Assembly (NCBI RefSeq): GCF_036227225.1
Contig: NZ_CP109444.1
Location: forward strand, 7,049,501-7,113,500
Source of the DNA: Streptomyces sp. NBC_01478
GTDB lineage: Bacteria; Actinomycetota; Actinomycetes; Streptomycetales; Streptomycetaceae
DNA length: 64,000 nucleotides
Direction: 5' to 3'
Position numbers and translations under genes: made by a program. Shown one piece after another: positions 43,750 to 52,664 of the stretch. Numbering within the stretch: the first letter of the stretch is position 1; every line of letters starts with the position of its first letter. A model generated the notes under the pieces. That model made no database searches and was not told where the DNA came from. It worked only from the letters and a program-made list of their open reading frames with translations.

Positions 43750-46119
43750 GTGGCGGGAACTGAGGAGGGTCGGGGCGGCCGGCCGCTGCTGCTCGGGGTG
43801 CGGCATCACGGGCCCGGTTCGGCGCGGGCCGTGCGGGCGGCGCTGGCGGCGGCCCGGCCGAAGGTCGTGCTGATCGAGGGGCCGCCGGAGGCCGACGCGT
43901 TGATCCCGCTGGCCGCCGACGAGGACATGCGGCCGCCGGTCGCGCTCCTCGCCCACGCCGTGGACGAGCCGGGCCGCTCGGCCTTCTGGCCGCTGGCCGA
44001 GTTCTCCCCGGAGTGGGTCGCGATCCGCTGGGCCCTGGAACACGAGGTCCCGGCCCGCTTCATCGACCTCCCGGCCGCCCACACCCTGGCCTGGGGGAGG
44101 GACGGCGACACGGAGGACGAGCCCACGGGCGAGGAGCGGCCGCCGCACCGGAGCGACGACCCCGAGCCCGAGCCCGGCCCCGACCTCCGAGTGGACCCCC
44201 TCGCCGTGCTCGCCGAGGCCGCGGGCTACGACGATCCCGAGCGCTGGTGGGAGGACGTCGTCGAGCACCGGGGCGTGGGGGAGCGGGACGCGTTCGCGCC
44301 GTTCACCGCGCTGGAGGAGGCCATGGGGGCGCTGCGCGAGACGTACGGGGTCGGCGGGCACGACCGGGATCTTGTGCGCGAGGCGTACATGCGGCTCCAA
44401 GTGCGGGCGGCGCAGCGGGAGTTCGAGGACGACGTGGCCGTGGTGTGCGGGGCCTGGCATGCGCCCGCGCTGCGGCAGAAGACCGCCGTCGCCGCGGACC
44501 GTGCGCTGCTGAAGGGGCTGCCCAAGGTCAAGGCCGAGCTGACCTGGGTGCCGTGGACGCATCGCCGGCTGTCGCGGGCCAGTGGGTACGGCGCGGGGAT
44601 CGACTCGCCGGGCTGGTACGGCCATCTGTTCGGCGCGCCGGACCGGCCGGTCGAGCGGTGGATGACGAAGGTGGCGGGGCTGCTGCGGGAGGAGGACCGG
44701 ATCGTCTCCCCGGCCCATGTCATCGAGGCGGTACGGCTGGCGGAGACGCTCGCGGTGATGCGCGGCCGTCCGTTGCCGGGGCTCGGTGAGACCACCGACG
44801 CGGTGCGCGCGGTGATGGGCGACGGCTCGGACGTCCCGCTGTCGCTGGTGCACGACCGGCTCGTGGTCGGGGATGTGCTCGGCGAGGTACCGCCGGGTGC
44901 GCCGGCCGTGCCGTTGCAGCGCGACCTGGACCGGTCGCAGCGCAGGCTGCGGATCAAACCGGAGGCGCTGGAGCGGGAGTTGGAGCTCGACCTGCGCAAG
45001 GAGATCGACGCCGGACGCAGCAGGCTTCTGCACCGGTTGCGGCTGCTGCGTGTCGAGTGGGGCGAGCCGGTCGCCTCGCGGGGGAGCACGGGTACGTTCC
45101 GGGAGACCTGGCGGCTGCGCTGGGAGCCGGAGTTGGCGGTGCGGGTCGCCGAGGCGGGGGTGTGGGGCACGACGGTGCTCGCGGCGGCGACCGCGAAGGC
45201 GGCGGCGGACGCCACCGGGGCGCAGAGCCTCGCCGACGTCACCGCACTCGCCGAGCACTGCCTGCTGGCCGAACTGCCGGACGCGCTCCCGGTGGTGATG
45301 AAGACCCTCGCAGACCGCGCGGCCCTCGACACCGACGTCGGCCATCTCGCACAGGCCCTGCCCGCCCTGGTCCGTTCGCTGCGCTACGGCGACGTACGCG
45401 GCACCGACACGGCCGCGCTGACGGAGGTCGCGGCGGGCCTCGCCGAGCGCGTCTTCGTCGGCCTGCCTCCGGCCTGCGCGGCCCTCGACGCGGATGCCGC
45501 GGAGGAGATGCGGGGGCATGTGGATGCGGTGCACGGGGCGGTGGCGCTGTTGGGCGACGCCTCCGGAACCGGACCGGGATCCGGTCATGGTGACCTGCGG
45601 GACCGTTGGCGTGCGGTGCTGCGGACGCTCTCCGCGCGGGACACCGTGCCGGGTGTCATCCGGGGGCGTGCCGTACGACTTCTGCTGGACGAGGGGGAGT
45701 TGGAGGCGGACGAGGCGGCCCGGCTGATGGGGCTGGTGCTCTCGCCGGGGACGCCGCCGGCGGACGCGGCCGCGTGGGTCGAGGGGTTTGTCGGGGGCGG
45801 GGGCGGGCTGCTGCTCGTGCACGACGAGCGGTTGCTCGGGCTGGTGGACGCGTGGCTGACCGGGGTGCCGGCGGAGGCGTTCACCGACGTACTGCCGTTG
45901 CTGAGGCGAACGTTCTCGTCGTACGAGCCGGGGGTGCGCAGGACACTCGGTGAGTTGGTGCGGCGCGGACCGGGGAAGCAGGTGGGTACGGCGGCGACGG
46001 CGGCCGGGATACCCGGGTTCGGGACGGAGTTGGACGCCGGGCGCGCGGATGCGGTGGTGCCGGTGCTGCGGCTGCTGTTGGGGCTGGACGACAACGAGCT
46101 TGTGGGGGTGGCGGGATGA
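43750..46119 (+). CDS. DUF5682 family protein (YehM-like)
   Basis: 789 aa from GTG 43750 (GAGGGGG six bases upstream; GTG 43732 also in frame). Soluble. The N-terminus LLLGVRHHGPGSARAVRAAL and VVLIEGPPEADALIPLAADE is the hallmark of the family and loosely recalls TraB/ChaN-type enzymes. A central acidic linker is followed by a large helical region. Function unknown. Its stop overlaps the ATG of a 55-codon ORF (ATGA), linking it to the VWA gene. Confidence 0.85.
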   Translation: MAGTEEGRGGRPLLLGVRHHGPGSARAVRAALAAARPKVVLIEGPPEADALIPLAADEDMRPPVALLAHAVDEPGRSAFWPLAEFSPEWVAIRWALEHEVPARFIDLPAAHTLAWGRDGDTEDEPTGEERPPHRSDDPEPEPGPDLRVDPLAVLAEAAGYDDPERWWEDVVEHRGVGERDAFAPFTALEEAMGALRETYGVGGHDRDLVREAYMRLQVRAAQREFEDDVAVVCGAWHAPALRQKTAVAADRALLKGLPKVKAELTWVPWTHRRLSRASGYGAGIDSPGWYGHLFGAPDRPVERWMTKVAGLLREEDRIVSPAHVIEAVRLAETLAVMRGRPLPGLGETTDAVRAVMGDGSDVPLSLVHDRLVVGDVLGEVPPGAPAVPLQRDLDRSQRRLRIKPEALERELELDLRKEIDAGRSRLLHRLRLLRVEWGEPVASRGSTGTFRETWRLRWEPELAVRVAEAGVWGTTVLAAATAKAAADATGAQSLADVTALAEHCLLAELPDALPVVMKTLADRAALDTDVGHLAQALPALVRSLRYGDVRGTDTAALTEVAAGLAERVFVGLPPACAALDADAAEEMRGHVDAVHGAVALLGDASGTGPGSGHGDLRDRWRAVLRTLSARDTVPGVIRGRAVRLLLDEGELEADEAARLMGLVLSPGTPPADAAAWVEGFVGGGGGLLLVHDERLLGLVDAWLTGVPAEAFTDVLPLLRRTFSSYEPGVRRTLGELVRRGPGKQVGTAATAAGIPGFGTELDAGRADAVVPVLRLLLGLDDNELVGVAG

Positions 46120-46283
46120 CGAACAACGGCAGGCAGGGCATGAGGAGGCCGGGGGAGCGGGCTCAGGTGGCGGGTGCCGGTGGGGGTGTGCGTGGGCGTC
46201 GTACCGAGAACAACTGCCCGGCGACGGCCGTGCGGGTCGTACCGCTGTGGGAAGGGCTGCGTACGGCGGGGGTGCGCGGATGA
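46116..46283 (+). CDS. Unlisted 55-aa ORF coupled to both neighbours
   Basis: Starts with ATGA overlapping the DUF5682 stop and ends with ATGA overlapping the start of the VWA gene. Product MTNNGRQGMRRPGERAQVAG and onward, ending WEGLRTAGVRG; basic, Gly/Arg-rich, one Cys, no signal or membrane helix. Third-position GC (about 80 percent) is a little lower than the neighbours. It may be a real small component or simply a translational bridge that lets ribosomes cross the 160-nt gap. Confidence 0.45.
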   Translation: MTNNGRQGMRRPGERAQVAGAGGGVRGRRTENNCPATAVRVVPLWEGLRTAGVRG

Positions 46284-47470
46284 CGGTCGAGGCGGTCGCG
46301 GCCGGCGGGGTCGCGGACCCCGGCCAACCCGGCCAGGAGCGGTTGCGGCGGTGGCGGCTGGTGCTCGGGGGCGACGCCGCCGACGGCACCGGGTGCGAGC
46401 TGTCCGGGCGGGACGCCGCGATGGACGGGACGCTCGCCGCGCTGTACGGCAGGGGGGACAAGGGGCGGGCGGGGAAGGACCGTTCGGCGGGGCTCGGGGC
46501 GTCGGCGCCGTCCGTCGCGCGCTGGCTCGGGGACATCCGGACGTACTTCCCCTCCTCTGTCGTCCAGGTCATGCAGCGCGACGCCATCGACCGGCTCGGG
46601 CTGTCCGCGCTGCTCCTCGAACCGGAGATGCTGGAGGCGGTCGAGGCCGACGTGCATCTCGTCGGCACGCTGCTCTCCCTCAACAAGGCGATGCCGGAGA
46701 CCACGAAGGAGACGGCGCGGGCGGTGGTGCGCAAGGTCGTCGAGGACCTGGAGAAGCGGCTCGCCACCCGCACCCGGGCCACCCTCACCGGCGCCCTGGA
46801 CCGCAGCGCCCGTATCAACCGGCCGCGCCACCACGACATCGACTGGAACCGCACGATCGCGGCCAACCTCAAGCACTACCTGCCCGAGTACCGGACGATC
46901 GTGCCGGAGCGGCTGATCGGATACGGGCGGGCGTCCCAGTCCGTGAAGAAGGAGGTCGTCCTCTGCATCGACCAGTCCGGGTCGATGGCGGCGTCCGTCG
47001 TCTACGCCTCCGTGTTCGGGGCGGTGCTGGCGTCCATGCGGTCGATCAACACCCGGCTCGTCGTCTTCGACACGGCGGTCGTCGACCTCACCGACCAGCT
47101 CGACGACCCGGTGGACGTGCTCTTCGGGACCCAGCTCGGCGGCGGCACGGACATCAACAGGGCGCTGGCCTACTGCCAGTCGCAGATCACCCGGCCCGCG
47201 GAGACGGTGGTCGTGCTGATCAGCGACCTCTACGAAGGGGGGATACGGAACGAGATGCTCAAGCGGGTCGCGGCGATGAAGGCGTCGGGGGTGCAGTTCG
47301 TGACGCTGCTCGCGCTGTCCGACGAGGGCGCGCCGGCCTACGACCGCGAACACGCCGCCGCGCTGGCCGCGTTGGGGGCGCCGGCCTTCGCCTGTACGCC
47401 CGATCTGTTCCCGGAGGTGATGGCTGCGGCGATCGAGAAGCGACCGTTGCCGATACCGGACACCGCGTGA
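46280..47470 (+). CDS. VWA-domain protein, MoxR partner (YehP-like)
   Basis: 396 aa from ATG 46280. A helical N-terminal half (DIRTYFPSSVVQVMQRDAID and onward) leads to a von Willebrand A domain with a complete MIDAS: DQSGSM near residue 231, the Thr in GGGTDINRAL and the Asp in VVLISDLYEGG. VWA partners of MoxR ATPases bind metal-dependently to client proteins, as ViaA does for RavA. Cytoplasmic. Last gene of the module. Confidence 0.9.
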   Translation: MTVEAVAAGGVADPGQPGQERLRRWRLVLGGDAADGTGCELSGRDAAMDGTLAALYGRGDKGRAGKDRSAGLGASAPSVARWLGDIRTYFPSSVVQVMQRDAIDRLGLSALLLEPEMLEAVEADVHLVGTLLSLNKAMPETTKETARAVVRKVVEDLEKRLATRTRATLTGALDRSARINRPRHHDIDWNRTIAANLKHYLPEYRTIVPERLIGYGRASQSVKKEVVLCIDQSGSMAASVVYASVFGAVLASMRSINTRLVVFDTAVVDLTDQLDDPVDVLFGTQLGGGTDINRALAYCQSQITRPAETVVVLISDLYEGGIRNEMLKRVAAMKASGVQFVTLLALSDEGAPAYDREHAAALAALGAPAFACTPDLFPEVMAAAIEKRPLPIPDTA

Positions 47471-47555
47471 CGAACAGGCGTTGGTGGTGATGAACGGGCT
47501 TGAGGGGCAGGGGGGTTGCGCGTCCTCGGGCGGCCCGTGCAAGGATCGTCGCCTC

Positions 47556-48392
47556 ATGATCTGGTCCACCGCCGCGATGCCCGGTGCCGCCCTGCGCGTG
47601 ATGCGTACGGCGGTTGGGCGGCGTGTGCTCCAAGTCGCCCTGCTGGTAGGCGGGTTGTTCGTGCTCGGCGCTGTGTTCGGGGGGCAGGCGCAGGCGGTGG
47701 ACGGGGTTCCGGGAAAGCCGGTGAGTCTCGGCAAGCCGGGGATTCCGGCGGTGGCTTCAGTGGTGAAGCCGGTTCCGGTTCCTGTTCCTGTTCTCGCTCC
47801 GGTCCTGGCTCCGGTCTCGGACGCCGTGGAGCGGGTCGTGCGGCCCGTGAGTGACGTGGTGGCGAAGACGGTGACCGCGGTGTTGGCCGAGGTGCCTTCG
47901 TTGCCCGCCGTGCCCACGTTGCCCTCACTCCCCGCGGTGCCGAGTTTGCCGGTGCCTCCGGTGCAGGCGCCTCCAGCGCACACGGCGCCGACGCCGGTGC
48001 CGGCACCCGTACCCGTCCGGTCCGCCCCGCAGGCTTCGAGCGGTGGGCATCGTTCGGATGCGAGGCATGCCGAGGCGGCGGTCGGCGTAGGCGTGACGTA
48101 CGGGCCGCGCATCGTCGCCGCTGTCGATGCGGTCGGCGCCGTAAGGCATGCGGCCTTACACGGTGTCCCGTCCGTCGGACACACCCCCGTGCCCCAGGCA
48201 CCCGACGGCGGCCGGGATGGCGCCCCGCGCAACCAGTCGGCCCTGGACAACGGCACCTCGCGGCACTGTGACGCGCACGCCGTGAGCTTGGACATCCGCG
48301 TGGCCGTGCGGTTCGTGCCCGGTGTCGTCGCGTGTGCGGGCGTGGCAGAGGCCCGGGACAGGTACCGGGACGTTCCCGTCTTCCCAGGCTAG
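47556..48392 (+). CDS. Secreted Pro/Val-rich protein of unknown function
   Basis: 278 aa from ATG 47556 (AAGGA ten bases upstream; ATG 47577 and 47598 also possible). A hydrophobic export signal (RRVLQVALLVGGLFVLGAVF, then GGQAQA) is followed by repeated Pro-Val stretches (VVKPVPVPVPVLAPVLAPV; LPAVPTLPSLPAVPSLP) and a His/Ala/Gly-rich C-terminal half. Likely exported, wall-spanning and unstructured. No family recognised. Confidence 0.65.
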   Translation: MIWSTAAMPGAALRVMRTAVGRRVLQVALLVGGLFVLGAVFGGQAQAVDGVPGKPVSLGKPGIPAVASVVKPVPVPVPVLAPVLAPVSDAVERVVRPVSDVVAKTVTAVLAEVPSLPAVPTLPSLPAVPSLPVPPVQAPPAHTAPTPVPAPVPVRSAPQASSGGHRSDARHAEAAVGVGVTYGPRIVAAVDAVGAVRHAALHGVPSVGHTPVPQAPDGGRDGAPRNQSALDNGTSRHCDAHAVSLDIRVAVRFVPGVVACAGVAEARDRYRDVPVFPG

Positions 48393-48472
48393 GCAGGCCC
48401 TTTCCGGCAGTTGAGCTGCCAGGAATGCCGCCATACCTCCCGTTTCGCGATGCCTGAGGAACCGACGCGCGC

Positions 48473-48649
48473 ATGAGCACACGTATGAACGAGAACACCG
48501 ACGTCACCCCGGCCGAACTCCGGCGACGTGTCGTCGCTGCCGTGGTCTCCGTCCCGAGAGAGTCGAGGGTCAGGGCCGCCGCGGCCATCCAGGGCGCACG
48601 GGCCGCACGCAATGTCTGCGCCCGGACCGCCGTCCGGCACTGGGAGTAA
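48473..48649 (+). CDS. Possible small ORF, 58 aa
   Basis: MSTRMNENTDVTPAELRRRV and onward, ending TAVRHWE; basic, helical and Ala/Arg-rich. The nearest purine-rich ribosome site (GAGGA) is 13 nt upstream and lies inside an 8-codon ORF (48450-48476) whose stop overlaps this ATG. ATG 48485 is another start. In the 670-bp gap before sucC this is the only frame with reasonable composition; coding status is doubtful. Confidence 0.3.
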   Translation: MSTRMNENTDVTPAELRRRVVAAVVSVPRESRVRAAAAIQGARAARNVCARTAVRHWE

Positions 48650-48870
48650 CCGACTCCGTGAGGCAGTGACCCCGGACGGCCGAATGCCGTCGGTCTGTCC
48701 GGGGTGCGTCTCGCGGTAAGGGGTCCCGCCGGGCCAGCCCCAACCCGGTGGGACCCCGCCCGAACGGCCTGCCCGAACGATTTGGCCGAGCTACCCGCCC
48801 GAAACGACCCACCTGAGCGACCGCCCACAAGCCCCGTCCGCGGCACTCCGTGTCACGAATCCCGGCATCA

Positions 48871-48886
48871 TGTGACAGGTATCACC
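48871..48886. promoter_or_regulatory. CRP-type palindrome upstream of sucCD
   Basis: TGTGACAGGTATCACC matches TGTGA-N6-TCACA with one mismatch. It is 176 bp before the sucC start and 45 bp before TAACCT (48931-48936), a candidate -10 box. Streptomyces Crp recognises GTG-N8-CAC-type sites (family knowledge), so cAMP control of succinyl-CoA synthetase is plausible. Confidence 0.5.
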
Positions 48887-49061
48887 GCTCAGGTGTGACC
48901 CTCGATTTAGAGGCCCTCTGCAAGCAGCGATAACCTGCGAGGCGGACATGCCGCGCGCTCGGTCACCGTGTGCGCCTCCCTTGTGACAGCGGACGTCACG
49001 TTGCCCTTCGCGGCACGCCCACGCATCCAACGAACCGCGATATCACTGAGGACGGAAGCGC

Positions 49062-50240
49062 GTGGACCTGTTCGAGTATCAGGCGAGGGACCTCTTCGCC
49101 AAGCACGATGTACCGGTGCTGGCCGGTGAAGTCATCGACACGCCTGAGGCGGCCCGCGCAGCCACCGAGCGTCTTGGTGGCAAGTCCGTCGTCAAGGCCC
49201 AGGTGAAGGTCGGCGGCCGTGGCAAGGCCGGTGGCGTGAAGCTCGCCGCCACCCCGGACGAGGCCGTCGCGCGTGCGACGGACATCCTCGGCATGGACAT
49301 CAAGGGCCACACGGTCCACAAGGTGATGATCGCCGAGACCGCGCCCGAGATCGTCGAGGAGTACTACGTCTCGTACCTCCTCGACCGCACCAACCGCACC
49401 TTCCTCGCCATGGCGTCCGTCCAGGGCGGCGTGGAGATCGAGGTCGTCGCGGAGGAGAACCCCGAGGCCCTCGCGAAGGTCCCGGTCAACGCCAACGAAG
49501 GCGTCTCCATCGAGAAGGCCCGCGAGATCGTCGCGCAGGCCAAGTTCCCGGCCGACGTCGCGGAGCAGGTCGCCGAGATCCTGGTGACGCTGTGGGACAC
49601 CTTCGTCAAGGAGGACGCCCTCCTCGTCGAGGTCAACCCGCTCGCGAAGGTCGCCGGCGGCCGTGTCATCGCGCTCGACGGCAAGGTGTCGCTGGACGAG
49701 AACGCCGAGTTCCGTCAGCCGGAGCACGAGGCGCTGATCGACCACGACTCCGCCAACCCGCTCGAGGCCGCCGCCAAGGCGAAGAACCTCAACTACGTCA
49801 AGCTCGACGGCGAGGTCGGCATCATCGGCAACGGCGCGGGTCTCGTCATGAGCACCCTGGACGTCGTCGCGTACGCCGGTGAGGCCCACGGCGGCGTGAA
49901 GCCGGCCAACTTCCTCGACATCGGCGGCGGCGCGTCCGCGGCCGTGATGGCGAACGGCCTGGAGATCATCCTGGGCGACCCCGACGTCAAGTCGGTCTTC
50001 GTCAACGTCTTCGGCGGCATCACCGCGTGCGACGAGGTCGCCAACGGCATCGTGCAGGCGCTGCAGCTCCTCGCGGACAAGGGCGAGGAAGTCACCAAGC
50101 CCCTCGTCGTCCGCCTCGACGGCAACAACGCCGAGCTGGGTCGCAAGATCCTCTCCGACGCCAACCACCCGCTGGTCCAGCGCGTGGACACCATGGACGG
50201 CGCGGCCGACAAGGCCGCCGAGCTCGCGGCTGCGAAGTAA
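49062..50240 (+). CDS. sucC: Succinyl-CoA synthetase beta subunit
   Basis: 392 aa from GTG 49062 (GGACGGAAG upstream). An ATP-grasp N-terminus ([40 protein letters not shown]) is followed by the CoA-ligase domain with the nucleotide-contacting region [20 protein letters not shown] and [19 protein letters not shown]. With SucD it interconverts succinyl-CoA and succinate with NTP synthesis in the TCA cycle. 21 bp upstream of sucD, clearly one operon. Confidence 0.97.
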   Translation: MDLFEYQARDLFAKHDVPVLAGEVIDTPEAARAATERLGGKSVVKAQVKVGGRGKAGGVKLAATPDEAVARATDILGMDIKGHTVHKVMIAETAPEIVEEYYVSYLLDRTNRTFLAMASVQGGVEIEVVAEENPEALAKVPVNANEGVSIEKAREIVAQAKFPADVAEQVAEILVTLWDTFVKEDALLVEVNPLAKVAGGRVIALDGKVSLDENAEFRQPEHEALIDHDSANPLEAAAKAKNLNYVKLDGEVGIIGNGAGLVMSTLDVVAYAGEAHGGVKPANFLDIGGGASAAVMANGLEIILGDPDVKSVFVNVFGGITACDEVANGIVQALQLLADKGEEVTKPLVVRLDGNNAELGRKILSDANHPLVQRVDTMDGAADKAAELAAAK

Positions 50241-50261
50241 GGGACGAGGGACAAAACAGCC

Positions 50262-51146
50262 ATGGCTATCTTCCTCACCAAGGACAGCAAGGTCATCGTC
50301 CAGGGCATGACCGGCTCCACGGGCATGAAGCACACCAAGCTCATGCTGGCCGACGGCACCAACATCGTCGGTGGCGTCAACCCCCGTAAGGCCGGCACGT
50401 CCGTCGACGTCGACGGCACCGAGATCCCGGTCTTCGGCACGGTCGCCGAGGCGATCGAGAAGACGGGCGCGAACGTATCCGTCCTCTTCGTACCGCCGGC
50501 CTTCTCCAAGGCCGCCGTCGTCGAGGCGATCGACGCCGAGATCCCGCTCGCGGTCGTCATCACCGAGGGCATCGCCGTCCACGACTCGGCCGCGTTCTAC
50601 GCGTACGCGGTCGCGAAGGGCAACAAGACGCGGATCATCGGTCCGAACTGCCCGGGTCTGATCACCCCCGGCCAGTCGAACGCCGGCATCATCCCGGGCG
50701 ACATCACGAAGCCGGGCCGTATCGGTCTGGTCTCGAAGTCCGGCACGCTGACGTACCAGATGATGTACGAGCTGCGTGACCTCGGCTTCTCGTCCGCCGT
50801 CGGCATCGGTGGCGACCCGGTCATCGGTACGACGCACATCGACGCGCTCGCCGCGTTCGAGGCCGACCCCGACACCGACCTGATCGTGATGATCGGTGAG
50901 ATCGGTGGCGACGCGGAGGAGCGGGCCGCGGACTTCATCGCGAAGAACGTCACGAAGCCGGTCGTCGGTTACGTCGCGGGCTTCACCGCGCCCGAGGGCA
51001 AGACCATGGGCCACGCCGGTGCCATCGTCTCCGGTTCCTCCGGTACGGCCGCGGCGAAGAAGGAGGCCCTCGAGGCCGCCGGCGTCAAGGTCGGCAAGAC
51101 GCCGACGGAGACGGCGAAGCTGGCCCGCGAGATCCTGGCCGGCTGA
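50262..51146 (+). CDS. sucD: Succinyl-CoA synthetase alpha subunit
   Basis: 294 aa. The CoA-binding Rossmann domain starts [20 protein letters not shown]. The phosphorylated active-site His is in the [20 protein letters not shown] segment, and [20 protein letters not shown] is the family signature. Cotranscribed with sucC and ends at a 10-bp-stem terminator. Confidence 0.97.
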   Translation: MAIFLTKDSKVIVQGMTGSTGMKHTKLMLADGTNIVGGVNPRKAGTSVDVDGTEIPVFGTVAEAIEKTGANVSVLFVPPAFSKAAVVEAIDAEIPLAVVITEGIAVHDSAAFYAYAVAKGNKTRIIGPNCPGLITPGQSNAGIIPGDITKPGRIGLVSKSGTLTYQMMYELRDLGFSSAVGIGGDPVIGTTHIDALAAFEADPDTDLIVMIGEIGGDAEERAADFIAKNVTKPVVGYVAGFTAPEGKTMGHAGAIVSGSSGTAAAKKEALEAAGVKVGKTPTETAKLAREILAG

Positions 51147-51164
51147 GTTTCTCCGCTGAACGTT

Positions 51165-51199
51165 GATGGGCCCGTTCCCTGTGTGGGGGCGGGCCCATC
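51165..51199 (+). terminator. Terminator of sucCD
   Basis: GATGGGCCCG (51165-51174) pairs with CGGGCCCATC (51190-51199), 15-nt loop, 19 nt after the sucD stop. Confidence 0.8.
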
Positions 51200-51235
51200 G
51201 CGCGTCATGGGGTGCCGGGGCGGGTTGTCCGGCGG

Positions 51236-51424
51236 GTGCGGGTGCGTCGTGGCTGGTCGCGCAGTTCCCCGCGCCCCTAAAAACGCAGGCCGGCCCATCT
51301 CGCTTTACGGGGTGCCGGGTTCGGTTGTCGGGCGGGTGTGGGTGCGGGTGCGTCGTGGCTGGTCGCGCAGTTCCCCGCGCCCCTGTGAAGCCGGCCTGCG
51401 ATTGAGGGGCGCGGGGAACTGCGC
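51236..51424. repeat. Streptomyces intergenic repeat, two direct and one inverted copy
   Basis: A 43-bp sequence is repeated exactly at 51236-51278 and 51342-51384 within a longer unit of about 105 bp. The last 20 bases (GCGCAGTTCCCCGCGCCCCT) recur inverted at 51405-51424, so 51365-51384 and 51405-51424 form a 20-bp stem with a 20-nt loop. This motif is very common between genes in Streptomyces. It fills the gene-free stretch 51200-51455. Confidence 0.85.
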
Positions 51425-51455
51425 GGCCCGGCCCCACCGGGCCGCGGCCGGCGAA

Positions 51456-52568
51456 CTACCGACTCAGCGGTGCCAGCCTCTCCGGACCGCTCGTCATCCC
51501 GGTCCGCAGCCGGTCCCGTAGTTCCACCTCCGCCGCCGACAACGCCCCCTGCACCACCCGCGCAGGCACCCCCTCCACCCGTTGCCCCAACGGCACCGGC
51601 GGCTCGTAATGCGTGGGCGCCGTCCGCACGGTCAACGTCGTCGCACCGATGATCGCGACCGTGAACGCGATCGCCGCCCGGGTCCAGAACACGGTCCGGC
51701 GTTCGCCGACGAACCGCACCACCGGCGGCTTGGCCGCGTGCAGCCGCCCCGTGGAGGCCAGTTCGGTCATCCGCCGCTGCAACTCGGTCGGCTCCGACAA
51801 CTCGGGGAGCTGCGCGGCAAGCGCCTCGCGCGCGTGCAGCAGCCGGTTCGCCGCGGCCGGCGTGCTCGCCTCCGTCTCCGCCGCGGTCTCCGCGAGACCG
51901 AGCCCCACACCGTCGTAGAGGAGGAGGGTTCGGCGGTACGACGGCGGGAGTTTCAGGAGGGCGGTCAGCAGGGCGCGGTCGGCGGGGGCCGGGGGCGGGG
52001 GTTCCGGGTGGCGGTATCTGGGGCGGAACCGGTGCCAGGGGGAGAGGGCGTACTCGTACGCCACCGAGCGCACCCAGCCTGCCGGGTCGCGGTCGACCGC
52101 CACCTCGGGCCAGCGCTGCCAGGCGACCTGGAAGGCCCGCTCGACGGACTCCCGCGCCAGTTCGCGCCGCCCGGTGAGCAGATAGGCCTGCCGTACGAGG
52201 GCGGGTGCGCAGAACGCGTAGAGCGCGTCGAAGGCCTGAGCGGGCGTCAGGGGAGCGGGCGGTGGTGGTGTCGGCTGAGGCTCCGTCACCGTCGCCGCCA
52301 ACCCCGCGATCTCCGCCGTTTCCTCCACGGCTTCTTCGGCGGGGAGTTGCTCTTCGGTGGGGGTGTCTTCACTCAGGCTGGTGAGCAATTTCGCGTACGC
52401 CTCCCGTTTCCGGCCGCGTGGTGTGGTGCGGCCGCTCTCCCACGAGCGCACCGTCTCGCGGCTGACGCCCACCTCTGTCGCGATCTGAGCCTGTGTCAGC
52501 GAGCCCGCCTCGCGCAGGCGTCGGCGTTCCTTGGGCGGAGGGAGCGGGGTTGCAGGGGTCTGCGTCAC
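51456..52568 (-). CDS. HTH plus ECF-sigma-like fusion with C-terminal membrane helix
   Basis: 370 aa from GTG 52568 (GAAAGGG upstream). Residues about 12-50 form an XRE-type helix-turn-helix (LTQAQIATEVGVSRETVRSW, then ESGRTTPRGRKREAYAKLL). Residues about 100-270 resemble a sigma-70 ECF protein (FCAPALVRQAYLLTGRRELA; LLKLPPSYRRTLLLYDGVGL like region 4). A single membrane helix (FWTRAAIAFTVAIIGATTLT) near 310 leaves a short outside tail. A DNA-binding, membrane-tethered regulator of this composition is unusual; whether it initiates transcription is unknown. It is divergent from the perM-like gene, with palindromes between them. Confidence 0.8.
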   Translation of the reverse strand: MTQTPATPLPPPKERRRLREAGSLTQAQIATEVGVSRETVRSWESGRTTPRGRKREAYAKLLTSLSEDTPTEEQLPAEEAVEETAEIAGLAATVTEPQPTPPPPAPLTPAQAFDALYAFCAPALVRQAYLLTGRRELARESVERAFQVAWQRWPEVAVDRDPAGWVRSVAYEYALSPWHRFRPRYRHPEPPPPAPADRALLTALLKLPPSYRRTLLLYDGVGLGLAETAAETEASTPAAANRLLHAREALAAQLPELSEPTELQRRMTELASTGRLHAAKPPVVRFVGERRTVFWTRAAIAFTVAIIGATTLTVRTAPTHYEPPVPLGQRVEGVPARVVQGALSAAEVELRDRLRTGMTSGPERLAPLSR

Positions 52569-52578
52569 CGGACGCCCT

Positions 52579-52604
52579 TTCGTACGAAAAAGTACATAAA
52601 TGTA
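52579..52604. promoter_or_regulatory. Adjacent palindromes in the divergent promoter region
   Basis: TTCGTACGAA (52579-52588, perfect) and TACAT-AA-ATGTA (52593-52604) sit in an AT-rich patch striking for this genome. TATATT at 52603-52608 may be the -10 box for the plus-strand gene. They are likely operator sites for one or both flanking genes. Confidence 0.45.
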
Positions 52605-52664
52605 TATTGAGCGACACTTCGGAGGTTCGCCTGTTACGACGAGAAAGCGCGTGTCGTTGGGAGC

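Noticed and set aside
42547..46872. 1441-codon minus-strand open frame
   Set aside because: Runs opposite three genes with clear MoxR, DUF5682 and VWA motifs; its own sequence is Arg/Pro/His-rich with no domain.
48996..51437. 813-codon minus-strand open frame opposite sucCD
   Set aside because: Shadow of two well-conserved enzymes; no ribosome site and skewed composition.
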